Source of the DNA: Phycisphaeraceae bacterium
GTDB taxonomy: Bacteria; Planctomycetota; Phycisphaerae; Phycisphaerales; UBA1924
DNA length: 64,000 nt
Assembly (NCBI GenBank): GCA_019636535.1
Contig: JAHBXK010000007.1
Coordinates: 62,001 to 126,000 of the forward strand
Reading direction: 5' to 3'
The notes under the pieces are model-generated. The model saw only the letters and a program-made list of their open reading frames with translations. It made no database searches and was not told the DNA's origin. Position numbers and translations under genes: made by a program. Below, one piece after another: positions 51,288 through 60,913 of this stretch. How positions within the stretch are numbered: the first letter of the stretch is position 1; each line of letters begins with the position of its first letter.

Positions 51288-53968
51288 GCCGCTCCTGCCC
51301 CGCCCTTCACCGCCGATTCCGCCTCTCGCTCGTGCGCCACCCCGTTCATCCCCGCGGACTCGATCCCCAGTTCCCGCGCCACGCGCGCCGGCAACTTCCC
51401 CTCCCGCGCCAACTGCATCTGCAACTTCCGCCTCCGCCGCTTCACCAGCACCGGCTTCAGATAGAACGCCCACGGAATCCCCACGCTCATCATGATCGCA
51501 CCCGCCGCGATCACGTAGATCCCCGGATTGTTCCCCACCCCGAGGATCGTGAACCGCGCGTGCGGCCGCTCCGCCTCCCCGCGCTCCACGCTCGCCACGC
51601 TCTCCCGCCACCCCGACTGATCCCACCCCGCCTGACTGAACTTGTACTGCACCGGAATCACCGTGCTCACCGCGCGGCCGAGCATGTTGATCGGCCCCGG
51701 CACGTCCGGCCGCTCCTGAAACGGCACACGCACCAGCAGCGGATCGTTCAGACTCGTCTTCCTCATCTCATCCCGCAGCACGTTGTTCCACCGGCTCATC
51801 ACCACCACGTCCGATCGATAGTCCCGCGGCGTCTGCGAGTGCGGATACGGGATCATCTCAAAGTCCTTCAGCCGCAACGCCATCGGCAGTGCATGCCGAA
51901 CGCGCCCGAACGCCAGTGTGATCGACCGCCCGTCCGACAGCGTCACCGTCCGCGCGTTCCGCGCATCCACGCTCACGTACTGCGTGAACGGCAGCCACAC
52001 CACCCGCGGCGCAACCCCCGCCTTCTCCTCGATCACCTCCACCGCCAGCGCTGACGCCTGATGCGTCCCGATCAACCGGCGATCGCGCCGAACTTCCGGC
52101 ACCACCACCGGCACCTCCACCCGCACCGCCGATTCCGACCGCTCCCCAAGCCGCATCCGCAGCCGCGGCGCAACCTGCAGCGCCTCTCCGACTTCCAGCG
52201 TCGGCGTCACCACCGCCCGACCGCCCGGATGCCGCACCAGCGCCCGCACGCGCTGGTCCCCGGCTCCCCCCTCGCCCAACGCCGACTCATCAAAGTACAC
52301 CTGCACGATCGACGCATCGATGTACGACAGCCGGATCACCGGGTCCGCGTCGCGACGACCCGACATCCCGCCGGTTGCGCTCCCACCATCCTCAACTCCC
52401 AGGTCCTGCGAGATCTCGGGGAACCGGTGATACACCCACCGCTCGAACGCACCACCACCCGATCCGTCCGCTCCCGCCGGCGGAAACACCCGCGCCACCA
52501 CCACGCTCGACGTTGCCCCCTCATACCCGCGCGTGATGATCGGGAACGGTGGCCGCTCCAGAATCCGCTCCACGCGAACCCGAAACCCCGTCTGCCCGAC
52601 CGGTATCTCCACGCCCTCCCGGATCGGAAACACGTTCCGATACCCGCTCGACGGATGCTCGATCACCAGCGCGTGTGGCGTCCCGTCCGGGATCGACGAC
52701 TGCAAGTCGCGCCAGCGCTCCTCCCCCATCCCGATCGTGTACTCCATCGCCAGCACACCATCCACCACCTCCACGCGCTCCGCGGGCACCGACGGAATGA
52801 ACCGATGCACCATGCGAGGCCGATCCCCCGCGCGCCCCCCGCCCTCCGCATCGCTCGCCTTGCCCTCCGAATCCGTCAGCCAGACCTCCACCTCGCGCAC
52901 CAGCCGACCCTCACCAGCGCCGGGCACCCGCTCCCCCTCCACCCACCGCCGCTCCAGTTCCGCATACCCCGCGTACCCCACCACGCGAAACCGAACCCCC
53001 TGCGCCAGCACCCCCGCCCGATCCATCGCCTCCCCCGCCCGATCCGGTACGCGCACGTCCAGCGCCCCGCGATCGATCACCCCCGGCTCTCGCTCCATCC
53101 CGCGCGGAATCGCGTCGAGGTTGTAGTCGTTGTACCGCGGCACCCCGCGAAGCCGACGCTGCTCCCACATCCCCGGCGGCGCTGTCGCGCCCGCCTCGCT
53201 GATCCACAGCGCGGTGTCGTTGTTGTCATAGAAGTAGTTGACCGCAGGCCCGGCCAGAGGCCTCCCCGCCTGATCGATCCCCCCATACGCCAGCAGCGTG
53301 TCCCCCTCCTGCTTCAGCCCCGCATACACGATCGACCCCAGCGCGATCGTCACGATCCCCGTGTGCACCGTGATCACCCCGATCCGCGGCACGTCAAACT
53401 CGATCCGCCTCAGCGTCGCCACGATCAGGTTGATCACAAACAAACCCAGCAGCACGCTCAGCGGCCACCACGCATAGAACTCCAGTTCGCTCATCTCCAC
53501 ACCCGGCAGCCGCCGAAACTGCAAACTCTGGTGCGACTCCACGAACGACGCAAAGAACCGAAGCCCCGTCCCCTTCACAGCGTCATACCGCAGCACCGGC
53601 CACGCGAACACATACCACAGCGCGCACGCCGCCACGCTCAGCACCACCATGCCCAGCACCCAGATCGCGAACCGCCCGCCCGGACCCGCGCCAAGCCTCC
53701 GCGACCACCGAACGGCCCCCCACGTCGGCAACACCGCCAACACCCCGATCGCCGCCAGCACTGTTGACGCATACACCAGCCACGTCGGGATCAGCGCCAG
53801 CAACCCCAGCGGCACGCTCGCCAGCACGCCGTACAGCGACACCAGTGTCAGCAGCACCACCGCCAACGGGATCGAACTGAAAGCGCGCAGCACCCACTTC
53901 ACCGGCACCAGCGCCCCGCGCAAGTGCTCGTCGTCCCAACGCTTCGATCTCACCCACTTGGCGCTCAT
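51284..53968 (-). CDS. resB: Cytochrome c biogenesis protein ResB (enlarged)
   Basis: ResB acts with CcsA to deliver and attach haem to apocytochrome c. This 894-residue protein has the three N-terminal membrane helices (SSIPLAVVLLTLVSLYGVLA, then WLVYASTVLAAIGVLAVL, then VLLGLFVINLIVATLRRIE), a long periplasmic domain, and a final helix near 820 (IYVIAAGAIMMSVGIPWAFY). It is about twice the length of typical ResB, mainly in the periplasmic domain. The ATG at 53968 was chosen over a TTG upstream; ribosome-site evidence is modest. It is coupled to ccsA. Confidence 0.85.
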   Translation of the reverse strand: MSAKWVRSKRWDDEHLRGALVPVKWVLRAFSSIPLAVVLLTLVSLYGVLASVPLGLLALIPTWLVYASTVLAAIGVLAVLPTWGAVRWSRRLGAGPGGRFAIWVLGMVVLSVAACALWYVFAWPVLRYDAVKGTGLRFFASFVESHQSLQFRRLPGVEMSELEFYAWWPLSVLLGLFVINLIVATLRRIEFDVPRIGVITVHTGIVTIALGSIVYAGLKQEGDTLLAYGGIDQAGRPLAGPAVNYFYDNNDTALWISEAGATAPPGMWEQRRLRGVPRYNDYNLDAIPRGMEREPGVIDRGALDVRVPDRAGEAMDRAGVLAQGVRFRVVGYAGYAELERRWVEGERVPGAGEGRLVREVEVWLTDSEGKASDAEGGGRAGDRPRMVHRFIPSVPAERVEVVDGVLAMEYTIGMGEERWRDLQSSIPDGTPHALVIEHPSSGYRNVFPIREGVEIPVGQTGFRVRVERILERPPFPIITRGYEGATSSVVVARVFPPAGADGSGGGAFERWVYHRFPEISQDLGVEDGGSATGGMSGRRDADPVIRLSYIDASIVQVYFDESALGEGGAGDQRVRALVRHPGGRAVVTPTLEVGEALQVAPRLRMRLGERSESAVRVEVPVVVPEVRRDRRLIGTHQASALAVEVIEEKAGVAPRVVWLPFTQYVSVDARNARTVTLSDGRSITLAFGRVRHALPMALRLKDFEMIPYPHSQTPRDYRSDVVVMSRWNNVLRDEMRKTSLNDPLLVRVPFQERPDVPGPINMLGRAVSTVIPVQYKFSQAGWDQSGWRESVASVERGEAERPHARFTILGVGNNPGIYVIAAGAIMMSVGIPWAFYLKPVLVKRRRRKLQMQLAREGKLPARVARELGIESAGMNGVAHEREAESAVKGGAGAA

Positions 53969-54104
53969 CGCCTGTCCATGCTCCTGATCCAACCCCGCAC
54001 CCGCTCCGAACCCGCCGCTCCCCCACCCCCACCCAACCCACCCGCAGCTTTCACCATACGACCCACCCCGCCTCTCGTTTCTTGCCAAACCGCATTCTTT
54101 CCGA

Positions 54105-55481
54105 TCAAAGTAGATTGTAGACCGCCACGTCCGATTCTAACGCCGCACGAACCACCCCCCGCCCCCCAACCCCACGCCCCTCAAACCCTCCATCAACCAC
54201 GCTCACGCCCGACAACCACCCCTCTCCCCCCGCTGCGCCCTCCCCAACGGGCAACCAACGAAACGCCCCCAAATCCCACCCCAGAACCTCTGCCCCCGCC
54301 GTCGTCGCCATCCTCAACAGCGCGCTCGCCTTGCCCCCGTCCCGCTTCCACAAGTACCGCGCCTCATCCCAAACGCCCATCCCCCTTCCCCCTTGCCCCA
54401 CGGTTCGCTCACACCCTTCCGGCAGATTGACCAGCGAGTCGGTCCCGAGCGCCACGCACACCCCCGCCGACACCATCTCTCGATACCGATGCCCGCCGAA
54501 GTGCCGCTCGCTGTCGAAGTACGCCGACGCTCGCGGGCAATACACCACCGACGCACCCGCCCTGGCAATCCGCTCAACGTCCCGCTCGTCCGCGTCGTTC
54601 ACGTGCACCAGCACCGGCCCCTCCGCGCCCGCGAGCGCCCCGACCACGTGCTCCACCGGCCCCTTCCCCTGCCCCACGCACTCCAGCGCCGACTCATCCC
54701 ACACCCCCAGCCGCTCCAGCATCTCCCGCTGCGGACCCGCGCCCTCCGCCACAAACCGCCGCTCCTCCGGCGTCTCCGCGCAGTGCGTACAGACCCGCAA
54801 CCCCAGCGCATTCGCCAACCGTCCCGACCACTCATACACCCGCCGATCAACCGTGTTCGGCGCGTGCGGCTGCAACCCGATCCGCACGCCCCCGGACACA
54901 CCCCCCAACCTCCCCGCCTCCGCCAATCGCTCCGGCAGCCACTCCGCAGCGCGCCACATCCACTTCCCGATCCCGAAGAACTCCAGGAACGAAACCCCAG
55001 CCATCCCGGCTTCCTCCATCGCCACCGCCGGCGCCAAACTCCCCCGCCCGCGCGGTGCACCCGCGATGTCGCCGATCAGCACCACGCCCGCCGACCGCGA
55101 CAACTCCACACCGCGCCGCACCGACTCCGCGATCCGCGCTGGGTCCGTGTGCCGCCGCGCCCGGATCATGTCCACCCACGACACAAACCCCTCTCCCGCG
55201 TTGTGGGGGTGCGGGCCGATGTGCGTCAGGTCCAGGTGCGTGTGCGCGTTCACCATCCCCGGCAGCAGCACCGCCCCCGGCAGGTCCACCACCTCCGCCC
55301 GCCCGCTCGCCTCGTGCCCATCAACCTCGCCGCGTCGGCCGATCGCCAACAGCCGCCACCGCCACGCCCCATCGCGCCCCGCCGCGCGCGCATCCTCGAT
55401 CAGCACAGACACCCCGCCCGACCACTCCCGACGGTCGTCCGCCGCGGCAAAGGCGTTGATGCGTCGAACGTTCGGCTTCAT
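54105..55481 (-). CDS. Amidohydrolase-superfamily deaminase/hydrolase
   Basis: This 458-residue metal-dependent hydrolase has the superfamily metal-binding H-x-H in VNAHTHLDL (His80, His82), the mid-protein histidine in THCAETPEE, a late HVND segment and the metal-binding aspartate in LGTDSLVNLPEG. It resembles the SsnA/chlorohydrolase and aminofutalosine deaminase group; the substrate cannot be named. The start is ATG at 55481 with GGAG three bases upstream, a short spacing. It is divergent from the OmpA-like gene. Confidence 0.8.
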   Translation of the reverse strand: MKPNVRRINAFAAADDRREWSGGVSVLIEDARAAGRDGAWRWRLLAIGRRGEVDGHEASGRAEVVDLPGAVLLPGMVNAHTHLDLTHIGPHPHNAGEGFVSWVDMIRARRHTDPARIAESVRRGVELSRSAGVVLIGDIAGAPRGRGSLAPAVAMEEAGMAGVSFLEFFGIGKWMWRAAEWLPERLAEAGRLGGVSGGVRIGLQPHAPNTVDRRVYEWSGRLANALGLRVCTHCAETPEERRFVAEGAGPQREMLERLGVWDESALECVGQGKGPVEHVVGALAGAEGPVLVHVNDADERDVERIARAGASVVYCPRASAYFDSERHFGGHRYREMVSAGVCVALGTDSLVNLPEGCERTVGQGGRGMGVWDEARYLWKRDGGKASALLRMATTAGAEVLGWDLGAFRWLPVGEGAAGGEGWLSGVSVVDGGFEGRGVGGRGVVRAALESDVAVYNLL

Positions 55482-55507
55482 GCGCTCCACGCGGCGTCCA
55501 CGCCGGT

Positions 55508-55519
55508 TTGTCTCGACAA
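55508..55519. promoter_or_regulatory. Possible operator in the divergent region
   Basis: TTGTCTCGACAA reads as a perfect 5-bp inverted repeat around TC, 27 bases before the amidohydrolase start and 128 before the OmpA-like start. It could be a regulator site for either gene, but only one copy is present. Confidence 0.25.
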
Positions 55520-55646
55520 AAACGCGACGGCACGTCGATGATGAGGGTATCCTGATGCTCAACGCGGGCCTTCCGCACACGCGGTCGGACCGCGACCGAC
55601 CCTCGAACGAGCACCAAACCCGATCCAACGATCACAGGAGCGCCCA

Positions 55647-56498
55647 ATGACCCGTCAAGGATGGATCCGCACGTGCCGCCTCGCCTTCGGCGGCCTGCTT
55701 CTCGCCGCAGGCCTCAACCTCGGCGGCTGCAACACCAACAACGCCAACCTCGTCGAGATGAACCGCGCGCTGCAGGACCGCAACCAGTCCCTCACCGCCC
55801 AGAACGAGTCGCTCAACAACCTCAACCAGCAGTTGCAGGACGCACTCAACGCACGCGACCGCGCCCTCGAAGAGCAGACCCGACTCCTCGCAGACCTCCG
55901 CGCGGGCAAGGCCGGCGCCGAGCAGGCGCTCCTCGACTTCGAGCGACGCTTCGGCGCACTCAACTTCGGCTCCCTCGACCCGCAGACCGACAACGCTCTC
56001 CGTCAGCTCGCCGCCGCTCACTCCGACCTCCTCGAGTACATCCCCGAGCGCGGCCTCCTCCGCTTCAAGAGCGACTTCACCTTCGCCTCAGGCTCAGACG
56101 TCGTCAACGACAACGCCCGAAACACCCTCCGCCAACTCGCCGCCATCCTCAACGGCGCCGCCGCCAACTACGACATCCGCGTCATCGGCCACACCGACTC
56201 CCAGCAGATCTCGGCCGCAACCGCCCGACGCCACCCCACCAACGTCCACCTCTCCGCTCACCGCGCCATCTCCGTCCGAGACGTCCTCGTCCAGTCCGCC
56301 GTCCGCCCCGACCGCGTTGAGGTCGCAGGCCGCGGCGAGTTCGACCCCGTCGTCCCCAACAACCCAGGCGGAAACACCCCCCAGAACCGCCGCGTCGAGA
56401 TCTTCCTCGACCGCCCGCGCGCTCGCGTCGGCGCACCCGCTCCGGCCCCGGCCCCCGCTCGCGCGCCCGCTCCGGCTCCGGTCGAAGTCATGAAGTAA
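55647..56498 (+). CDS. OmpA-family peptidoglycan-associated lipoprotein with coiled coil
   Basis: These 283 residues begin with a lipoprotein signal (GGLLLAAGLNLGGC lipobox), then a Gln/Asn/Leu-rich coiled coil (about 36-105). An OmpA C-terminal domain (about 140-262) follows, with FASGSDVVND, GHTDSQQI and the family NVHLSAHRAISVRDVL signature that binds the diaminopimelate of peptidoglycan. A short Pro/Ala tail ends it. The ATG follows AGGAG. Its role is to tether the outer membrane to the cell wall, consistent with the meso-DAP-type murE in this window. Confidence 0.88.
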   Translation: MTRQGWIRTCRLAFGGLLLAAGLNLGGCNTNNANLVEMNRALQDRNQSLTAQNESLNNLNQQLQDALNARDRALEEQTRLLADLRAGKAGAEQALLDFERRFGALNFGSLDPQTDNALRQLAAAHSDLLEYIPERGLLRFKSDFTFASGSDVVNDNARNTLRQLAAILNGAAANYDIRVIGHTDSQQISAATARRHPTNVHLSAHRAISVRDVLVQSAVRPDRVEVAGRGEFDPVVPNNPGGNTPQNRRVEIFLDRPRARVGAPAPAPAPARAPAPAPVEVMK

Positions 56499-56618
56499 CG
56501 CCAGTCAACGACACGACCGGGCCGCGCCTTCCACGATCTTGATCGTAAGAACGTGTTCCGTTCTTCGTGCCGGCGCGATCATCGCGTTGTTCTCCGTCCA
56601 TCGCTCGCTCCGCACGCC

Positions 56619-56698
56619 GTAGGCGTGCTCGTTGACAGCCCGGGGTAGGCGAGCCCGAAGGGCGAGCCACCCCGGGTAGACACTGTAAGCGTGCTCGT
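56619..56698. repeat. REP-like palindrome flanked by direct repeats, next to RAYT gene
   Basis: A 38-base palindrome (56639-56676) has an outer perfect 8-bp stem CCCGGGGT/ACCCCGGG and an inner stem interrupted by tandem GA/GA mismatches (GGC-GA-GCCC, GGGC-GA-GCC). It is flanked by 14-base near-identical direct repeats at 56619-56632 and 56685-56698 (13 of 14 match). It ends 15 bases from the RAYT gene stop, as REP sequences usually do. Confidence 0.7.
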
Positions 56699-56713
56699 GG
56701 CGTCCGAGCGCGC

Positions 56714-57160
56714 TCACGCCCATGCGTACCGCTCATCCAACGAAACGCCGTGCGCCTCGCACAACTTGCGAAGCTCGTCCTGAAAGGTCCTCGCCGCGTA
56801 ACGCTTGCGTTGAGATGCCAAGTAGTCCTCAACACCTTGGCGCCCGGATTCGCTCACCGAGAAGACCGAGTATCCCGTTTGCCAGGCAAACCCATCCCCA
56901 AGCCGCGACTTCATCCACGCCGACGAGTCGCGCTTGATGTGCAACAGCAAGTCCCCGATCGAGATCGACCGACCGAGACTCACAAGCAGATGAACATGGT
57001 CACTCGCGGCCCCCGCGCACAAGAGGGGACACCCCTTCTCACGGCAGATCCCGCCGATGTACGCGAACAGTTCCGCCTCAACCGACTCACCGATCAGCGG
57101 CTCACGGGCTCGCGTCGAAAAAACCACATGCAGCAGCACCCGAGACAGTGATTGAGACAT
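56714..57160 (-). CDS. REP-associated tyrosine transposase (Y1_Tnp, RAYT)
   Basis: This 148-residue HUH-type single-strand endonuclease has the metal-binding H-V-H (His55, His57 in SDHVHLL) and a candidate nucleophile Tyr113 in VEDYLASQ. These are the IS200/IS605 TnpA features. The size and the FSVSESGRQGVEDYLASQ arrangement favour the RAYT group of domesticated transposases that act on REP sequences, and a REP-like element is adjacent. No terminal inverted repeats or target duplication are seen, so it is not an ordinary insertion sequence. Confidence 0.8.
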   Translation of the reverse strand: MSQSLSRVLLHVVFSTRAREPLIGESVEAELFAYIGGICREKGCPLLCAGAASDHVHLLVSLGRSISIGDLLLHIKRDSSAWMKSRLGDGFAWQTGYSVFSVSESGRQGVEDYLASQRKRYAARTFQDELRKLCEAHGVSLDERYAWA

Positions 57161-57195
57161 CGGCACAGCGTAACAAAATCCGCCGCACTCACCCC

Positions 57196-57762
57196 TCACC
57201 CCCGCGCCATCAGCACCACCACGTGCGCTTCCACCGCGCGTCCCTCTCCCACCGCGTCCACCTTCTCGTGGCTCTTCCCCTTCACGTTCACGCGCGCAGG
57301 CTCCACACCCAACAACCGCGCAACGTTCCCGCGCATCCGCTCCTTCGACCCGCTCAACCGCGGCCGCTCCAGAATCACCGTCGCGTCCACGTTCACCACC
57401 CGCCACCCCGCCTCACGAACGATCCTCGCGGCCTCGCCCACAAACTCCGCCGAATCGCGCCCCTCGTTCTCCGCCGCGTTGTCCGGAAACATCTGCCCGA
57501 TGTCCGGCTTCCCCAGCGCCCCCATCAGCGCATCCACCACCGCGTGATACAGCACGTCCCCGTCCGAGTGCGCCACCGGCCCGCGATCGTGCTCGAACAC
57601 CTCCCCACCGATCACCAGCGCCCGACCCTTCCCCGCCGGCGGCCGCGGCTCCAGCCGGTGCAGGTCATACCCGTGCCCCACGCGCACCGCGTCCCACGCG
57701 CCCCCAGCGCTCCCCGCCGCACCCGCCCCACCATCCGCGTTCGAGTCGCTCTCGCTCTTCAT
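57196..57762 (-). CDS. ispF: 2-C-methyl-D-erythritol 2,4-cyclodiphosphate synthase
   Basis: IspF makes the cyclic diphosphate in the non-mevalonate (MEP) isoprenoid pathway. The metal-binding D-x-H (Asp33, His35 in HGYDLHRL), the SDGDVLYHA with His73, and the C-terminal KSHEKVDAVGEG are all present. The protein is 188 residues because of a 25-residue N-terminal Gly/Ala-rich extension before VGHGYD; the ATG was chosen as the first in frame. No other MEP pathway gene is close by. Confidence 0.95.
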   Translation of the reverse strand: MKSESDSNADGGAGAAGSAGGAWDAVRVGHGYDLHRLEPRPPAGKGRALVIGGEVFEHDRGPVAHSDGDVLYHAVVDALMGALGKPDIGQMFPDNAAENEGRDSAEFVGEAARIVREAGWRVVNVDATVILERPRLSGSKERMRGNVARLLGVEPARVNVKGKSHEKVDAVGEGRAVEAHVVVLMARG

Positions 57763-57932
57763 GCGTCACAATCCCACCCCGCCCCCACGCCATTCCCGCC
57801 GCGAATCTGCGGCACCGCCCCGCCGTCGGACGATATCAGCCTGATCTCGGGCGGTCCCGCGCGCGGCCCCAACCCGCCCCCCGCCCCCCGAGCCCGATCC
57901 CGCACACCCCGACTCCGACGGAGCCGACCAGC

Positions 57933-58415
57933 ATGAACCTCGCTCGCAACACCGCTCGCACCCCCGCCCGCACGCTCGCACGCCTCGGCCTCGCCGCTGC
58001 CGCAGCGCTCTCCTTCACCTTCCTCTCCGGCTGCTACGCCGAAGGCGGCCGCGGCGCAAGCGAAGACCTCTTCACCTACATCAGCCACGAGTTCCAGCCC
58101 TGGACCGTCACCCTCGTCGACACGCGCACGCGCGAAGTCATCTGGTCCATCGACATCCCCGTCGGCCAGCAACTCGTCGTCGGATTCAGCAAGGGCGAAG
58201 GCACCGACGACACCTTCACACCCGACCGCATGCGCTGGGCGCTCATGCCCGCCGGCTCCGACACAGGCTCGCTGCCCAACGAACTCCCCGTCCCACCCCG
58301 CCAGGCACGCCGACTCGATCCCTACCTGCGCGCCGTCCCCGAACTCCCGCCTGACATGGCCCCGGGCCGCGGCCGGGCACCCATCACCGAGATCGGTGAT
58401 GCCCGCGGCTGGTGA
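57933..58415 (+). CDS. Small lipoprotein of unknown function
   Basis: These 160 residues carry a signal with FLSGC lipobox (Cys34), followed by a short beta-rich domain with DLFTYISHEFQPWTVTLVD and REVIWSIDIPVGQQL. The C-terminus is Pro/Arg-rich. GGAG lies nine bases upstream of the ATG. No known family is recognised. It is followed by a weak hairpin and then the prepilin-like gene. Confidence 0.7.
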   Translation: MNLARNTARTPARTLARLGLAAAAALSFTFLSGCYAEGGRGASEDLFTYISHEFQPWTVTLVDTRTREVIWSIDIPVGQQLVVGFSKGEGTDDTFTPDRMRWALMPAGSDTGSLPNELPVPPRQARRLDPYLRAVPELPPDMAPGRGRAPITEIGDARGW

Positions 58416-58453
58416 TCCAACCCCGGAAATCCCAACCTCTTACTCGCACCTTC

Positions 58454-58470
58454 GCGCACATTCTGCGCGA
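58454..58470 (+). terminator. Weak hairpin after the small lipoprotein gene
   Basis: CGCGCA (58454-58459) pairs with TGCGCG (58465-58470) across a 5-base loop, followed by ATTGATC. It is a modest stem without a T-run. Confidence 0.3.
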
Positions 58471-58559
58471 TTGATCTCAGTGCCTGTCGGTTGTCAAAAC
58501 CCGACGCGATGTCCATCCAACTTGGTCGACCGACTTACATCCGGTGGTATGCTTGCCAC

Positions 58560-59390
58560 ATGGGTCGGGAGGACCGTCCATTCGCTGCAGTGCGGAGCGA
58601 GGCTCGTGGGTTCACCCTCATCGAACTCCTCGTGGTGATCGCCATCATCATGGTGCTCATCAGCCTCCTCATGCCCGCGCTCGGCAAGTCCAGAGACGCC
58701 GCTCGCCGCGTGATCTGCCTGACCAATCACCAGCAGATCGCCACCGCCCTCACCACCTACACCACCGCCAACAAAGACCTCGCACCACGCGAAGGAACCG
58801 TCGACCGCGACAACCCCGCGTGGCGCAGGCTCTACGTCAGCTGGGCCGTCGCGCTCCGACCCTACCTCGACTCTCGCATCGATCCCAACAACGACCCCGA
58901 CGATCTCTTCGCCGACACGCCATTCTACAAAGACCCCGCGCGTCCGAGCGACAGCCACCGCCTCCACTACGTCGTCAACTCCTTCCCCTTCCTCGCCCCC
59001 GGCGTCGTCGATCTCGGCGGCTGGAACGACTGGCGACTCCGCCGCGGCCTCACCCGCATGGACCAGATCATCAGCCCCGGCTCCACCGTCTACCTCACCG
59101 AGTTCGGCAACGACCCCGGCGGCGTCATCGCCAACTGGCTCCGGTCCGAACCCATGACCGACGCCGCCCAGGCCCAACTCCACGATATCTGGCACCCCAC
59201 GCACATCCAGGAAGGATCCCTGTACTTCCGCGTCGCAACCCGCCGTCACGGCATGGGATCAAACGTCGCCTACTTCGACGGCCACGCCGCAACACTCAAG
59301 CGCGACGAGATGATCGACATCAACACGTGGGACGACCGCGACTACGGCTCCAAGCGGGCCTGGTTCTTCAGCCTCCCCGAATACAACTGA
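58560..59390 (+). CDS. Prepilin-like H-X9-DG protein
   Basis: This 276-residue secreted protein has a type IV prepilin signal [20 protein letters not shown] near the N-terminus, with cleavage expected after Gly. A conserved DUF1559-like body follows, and the Planctomycetes hallmark H-x9-DG, seen as [15 protein letters not shown]. Large families of these occur in planctomycete genomes; a pilus-like or surface role is assumed. The ATG at 58560 is preferred but lacks a good ribosome site; a TTG at 58491 is the alternative. No pilus genes are nearby. Confidence 0.85.
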   Translation: MGREDRPFAAVRSEARGFTLIELLVVIAIIMVLISLLMPALGKSRDAARRVICLTNHQQIATALTTYTTANKDLAPREGTVDRDNPAWRRLYVSWAVALRPYLDSRIDPNNDPDDLFADTPFYKDPARPSDSHRLHYVVNSFPFLAPGVVDLGGWNDWRLRRGLTRMDQIISPGSTVYLTEFGNDPGGVIANWLRSEPMTDAAQAQLHDIWHPTHIQEGSLYFRVATRRHGMGSNVAYFDGHAATLKRDEMIDINTWDDRDYGSKRAWFFSLPEYN

Positions 59391-59664
59391 TCCCCCCCGC
59401 TCCACGCCGCCGCGAACCCACCCGCGTCCGGCCTTTGCCGCGCGCGCACGCCCCACCGCGCGAATCTTCACCAAATCGTTATCAGAACCCCGCCCCGCAT
59501 CCTCCCTCGACTTGGAGCGCACACGCCGAGCCGGGCGAATGATCCCTTGTCCCCGGCCCTGCAAGCCCCGATTCAATCGGTGCGCGCACACACCCCGCCT
59601 CCTCCACCCAACTCTCACACACAAACACCCGCAGACAGATCCACCACCCACGGAGAAGCTCACC

Positions 59665-60900
59665 ATGCCGCGGCGGACACTTCCAACGCTCCACCACCCG
59701 CGCCCGCTCGTCGCACACCTCGCGTGCGCAGCCCTCACGCTCCTCTTCTCGGTCCCCGCCCTCGCCCAGCCCACCGGCCAGGGCAGTTTCCGCGGCGATC
59801 AGAACCCCGAGCAACGCGCCAACCCCGACGCTCCCCCGCCACGCACGCCCGCGCGACCCGTCGGGCCCGATCCCGTCCGCTTCGACACCGACGCGCTCGC
59901 CGAGCCCGCGATCAAGATCGCCGCCGACCAAGCCCCCGCCGACAACCGCCGCGTGCTCGTCATCTGGGGACGCGACGACGCGACCGCCCAGAACCGCATG
60001 CTCGCTTCCACCCTCGCGATGTTCAACGTCGCGCGCGTCCTCGACGCCGAGTACCTCGTCGTCCGCGCTGAGGTCGGCGACGGCGACGCAGGCGCCGCCA
60101 ACCGCGCACTCACCGAGTCCCTCAAGATCGAACTCAGCCAGGAACCGCCGCAGGCCCCCCGCTCATCGCGCACGGGCCGCCCCCGACCGCCGCAACCCGG
60201 CGACGGCTTCCACCCCATCCTCAGCGTCCACGAACCCGACGGCTCGCTCGTCGCCACCCAACCCCTCTCGGTCCTCTTCGTCCGCCGCCAAGGCGTCCCA
60301 CAGTACGAAGCGGCACTGGTCCTCGACTGGCTCATCGACCAGCGCCCACCGCGCCCTCAGGCCCCCGCGCTCCTCGAGTCCGCGCTCGAACAGGCCGCCG
60401 CATCCAAGAAAAACGTCTTCCTCTGGTTCGCCCAGCCCCGATGCCCGGACTGCGACGACATGCGCGCTTTCCTCGACGAGACCAACATCCGCGGCCTGCT
60501 CGACAACACCTTCGTCCTCCTCCGCATCGACATCGAACGAACCGAAGAAGGTGTCGAACTCTTCGAGCGATTCGCAGGCAAGAACCCCGACGGACTCCCC
60601 TGGTTCGTCCTGCTCAACGCGAACGCCGAACCCCTCGCCGCAAGCCAGGAGTCCGGCAAGCCCAACATCGGCATGCCCCGATCCGACGATCAGATCGCAC
60701 GGTTCAAGTCCGCCCTCCTCCGCTCGGGCACGGGCCTCACCGAACTCGGACTCGCACTCATCGAGGACTCCCTGGTCAAGCGACGCACCGCCCACGAGGC
60801 CCGCCTCGCGGAAGCCGAGGCCGCCCGCCTCCAAGCCCAAGAGGAAGCCCAGACGCAACAACCCGCGAACGATGAACAGGACACGCAGAACCGAAAGTAA
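59665..60900 (+). CDS. Exported thioredoxin-fold protein, CPDC motif
   Basis: These 411 residues have a signal peptide (LACAALTLLFSVPALAQ, about 20-36). A first alpha/beta region (about 88-215) resembles the DUF4174/thioredoxin-like family, beginning RRVLVIWGRDD. A second thioredoxin-like domain (about 235-370) carries LWFAQPRCPDCDDMRAF with Cys-Pro-Asp-Cys. The CxxC suggests disulfide or thiol redox work outside the cytoplasm. An Ala/Gln/Glu tail ends it. The ATG at 59665 has CGGAGAAG upstream. The next thioredoxin-fold gene follows after 13 bases, so they are likely an operon. Confidence 0.75.
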   Translation: MPRRTLPTLHHPRPLVAHLACAALTLLFSVPALAQPTGQGSFRGDQNPEQRANPDAPPPRTPARPVGPDPVRFDTDALAEPAIKIAADQAPADNRRVLVIWGRDDATAQNRMLASTLAMFNVARVLDAEYLVVRAEVGDGDAGAANRALTESLKIELSQEPPQAPRSSRTGRPRPPQPGDGFHPILSVHEPDGSLVATQPLSVLFVRRQGVPQYEAALVLDWLIDQRPPRPQAPALLESALEQAAASKKNVFLWFAQPRCPDCDDMRAFLDETNIRGLLDNTFVLLRIDIERTEEGVELFERFAGKNPDGLPWFVLLNANAEPLAASQESGKPNIGMPRSDDQIARFKSALLRSGTGLTELGLALIEDSLVKRRTAHEARLAEAEAARLQAQEEAQTQQPANDEQDTQNRK

Positions 60901-60913
60901 CCGGAGCGCACAG

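Noticed and set aside
52061-53767. A 568-codon plus-strand frame opposite resB
   Set aside because: Composition is Arg/Pro/His-rich with no recognisable motif; the opposite strand codes ResB.
54114-54140. TTAGAA and TACAAT on the minus strand as a promoter for resB
   Set aside because: The spacing is only 15 bases and the -35 match is poor; possible but not reported as a feature.
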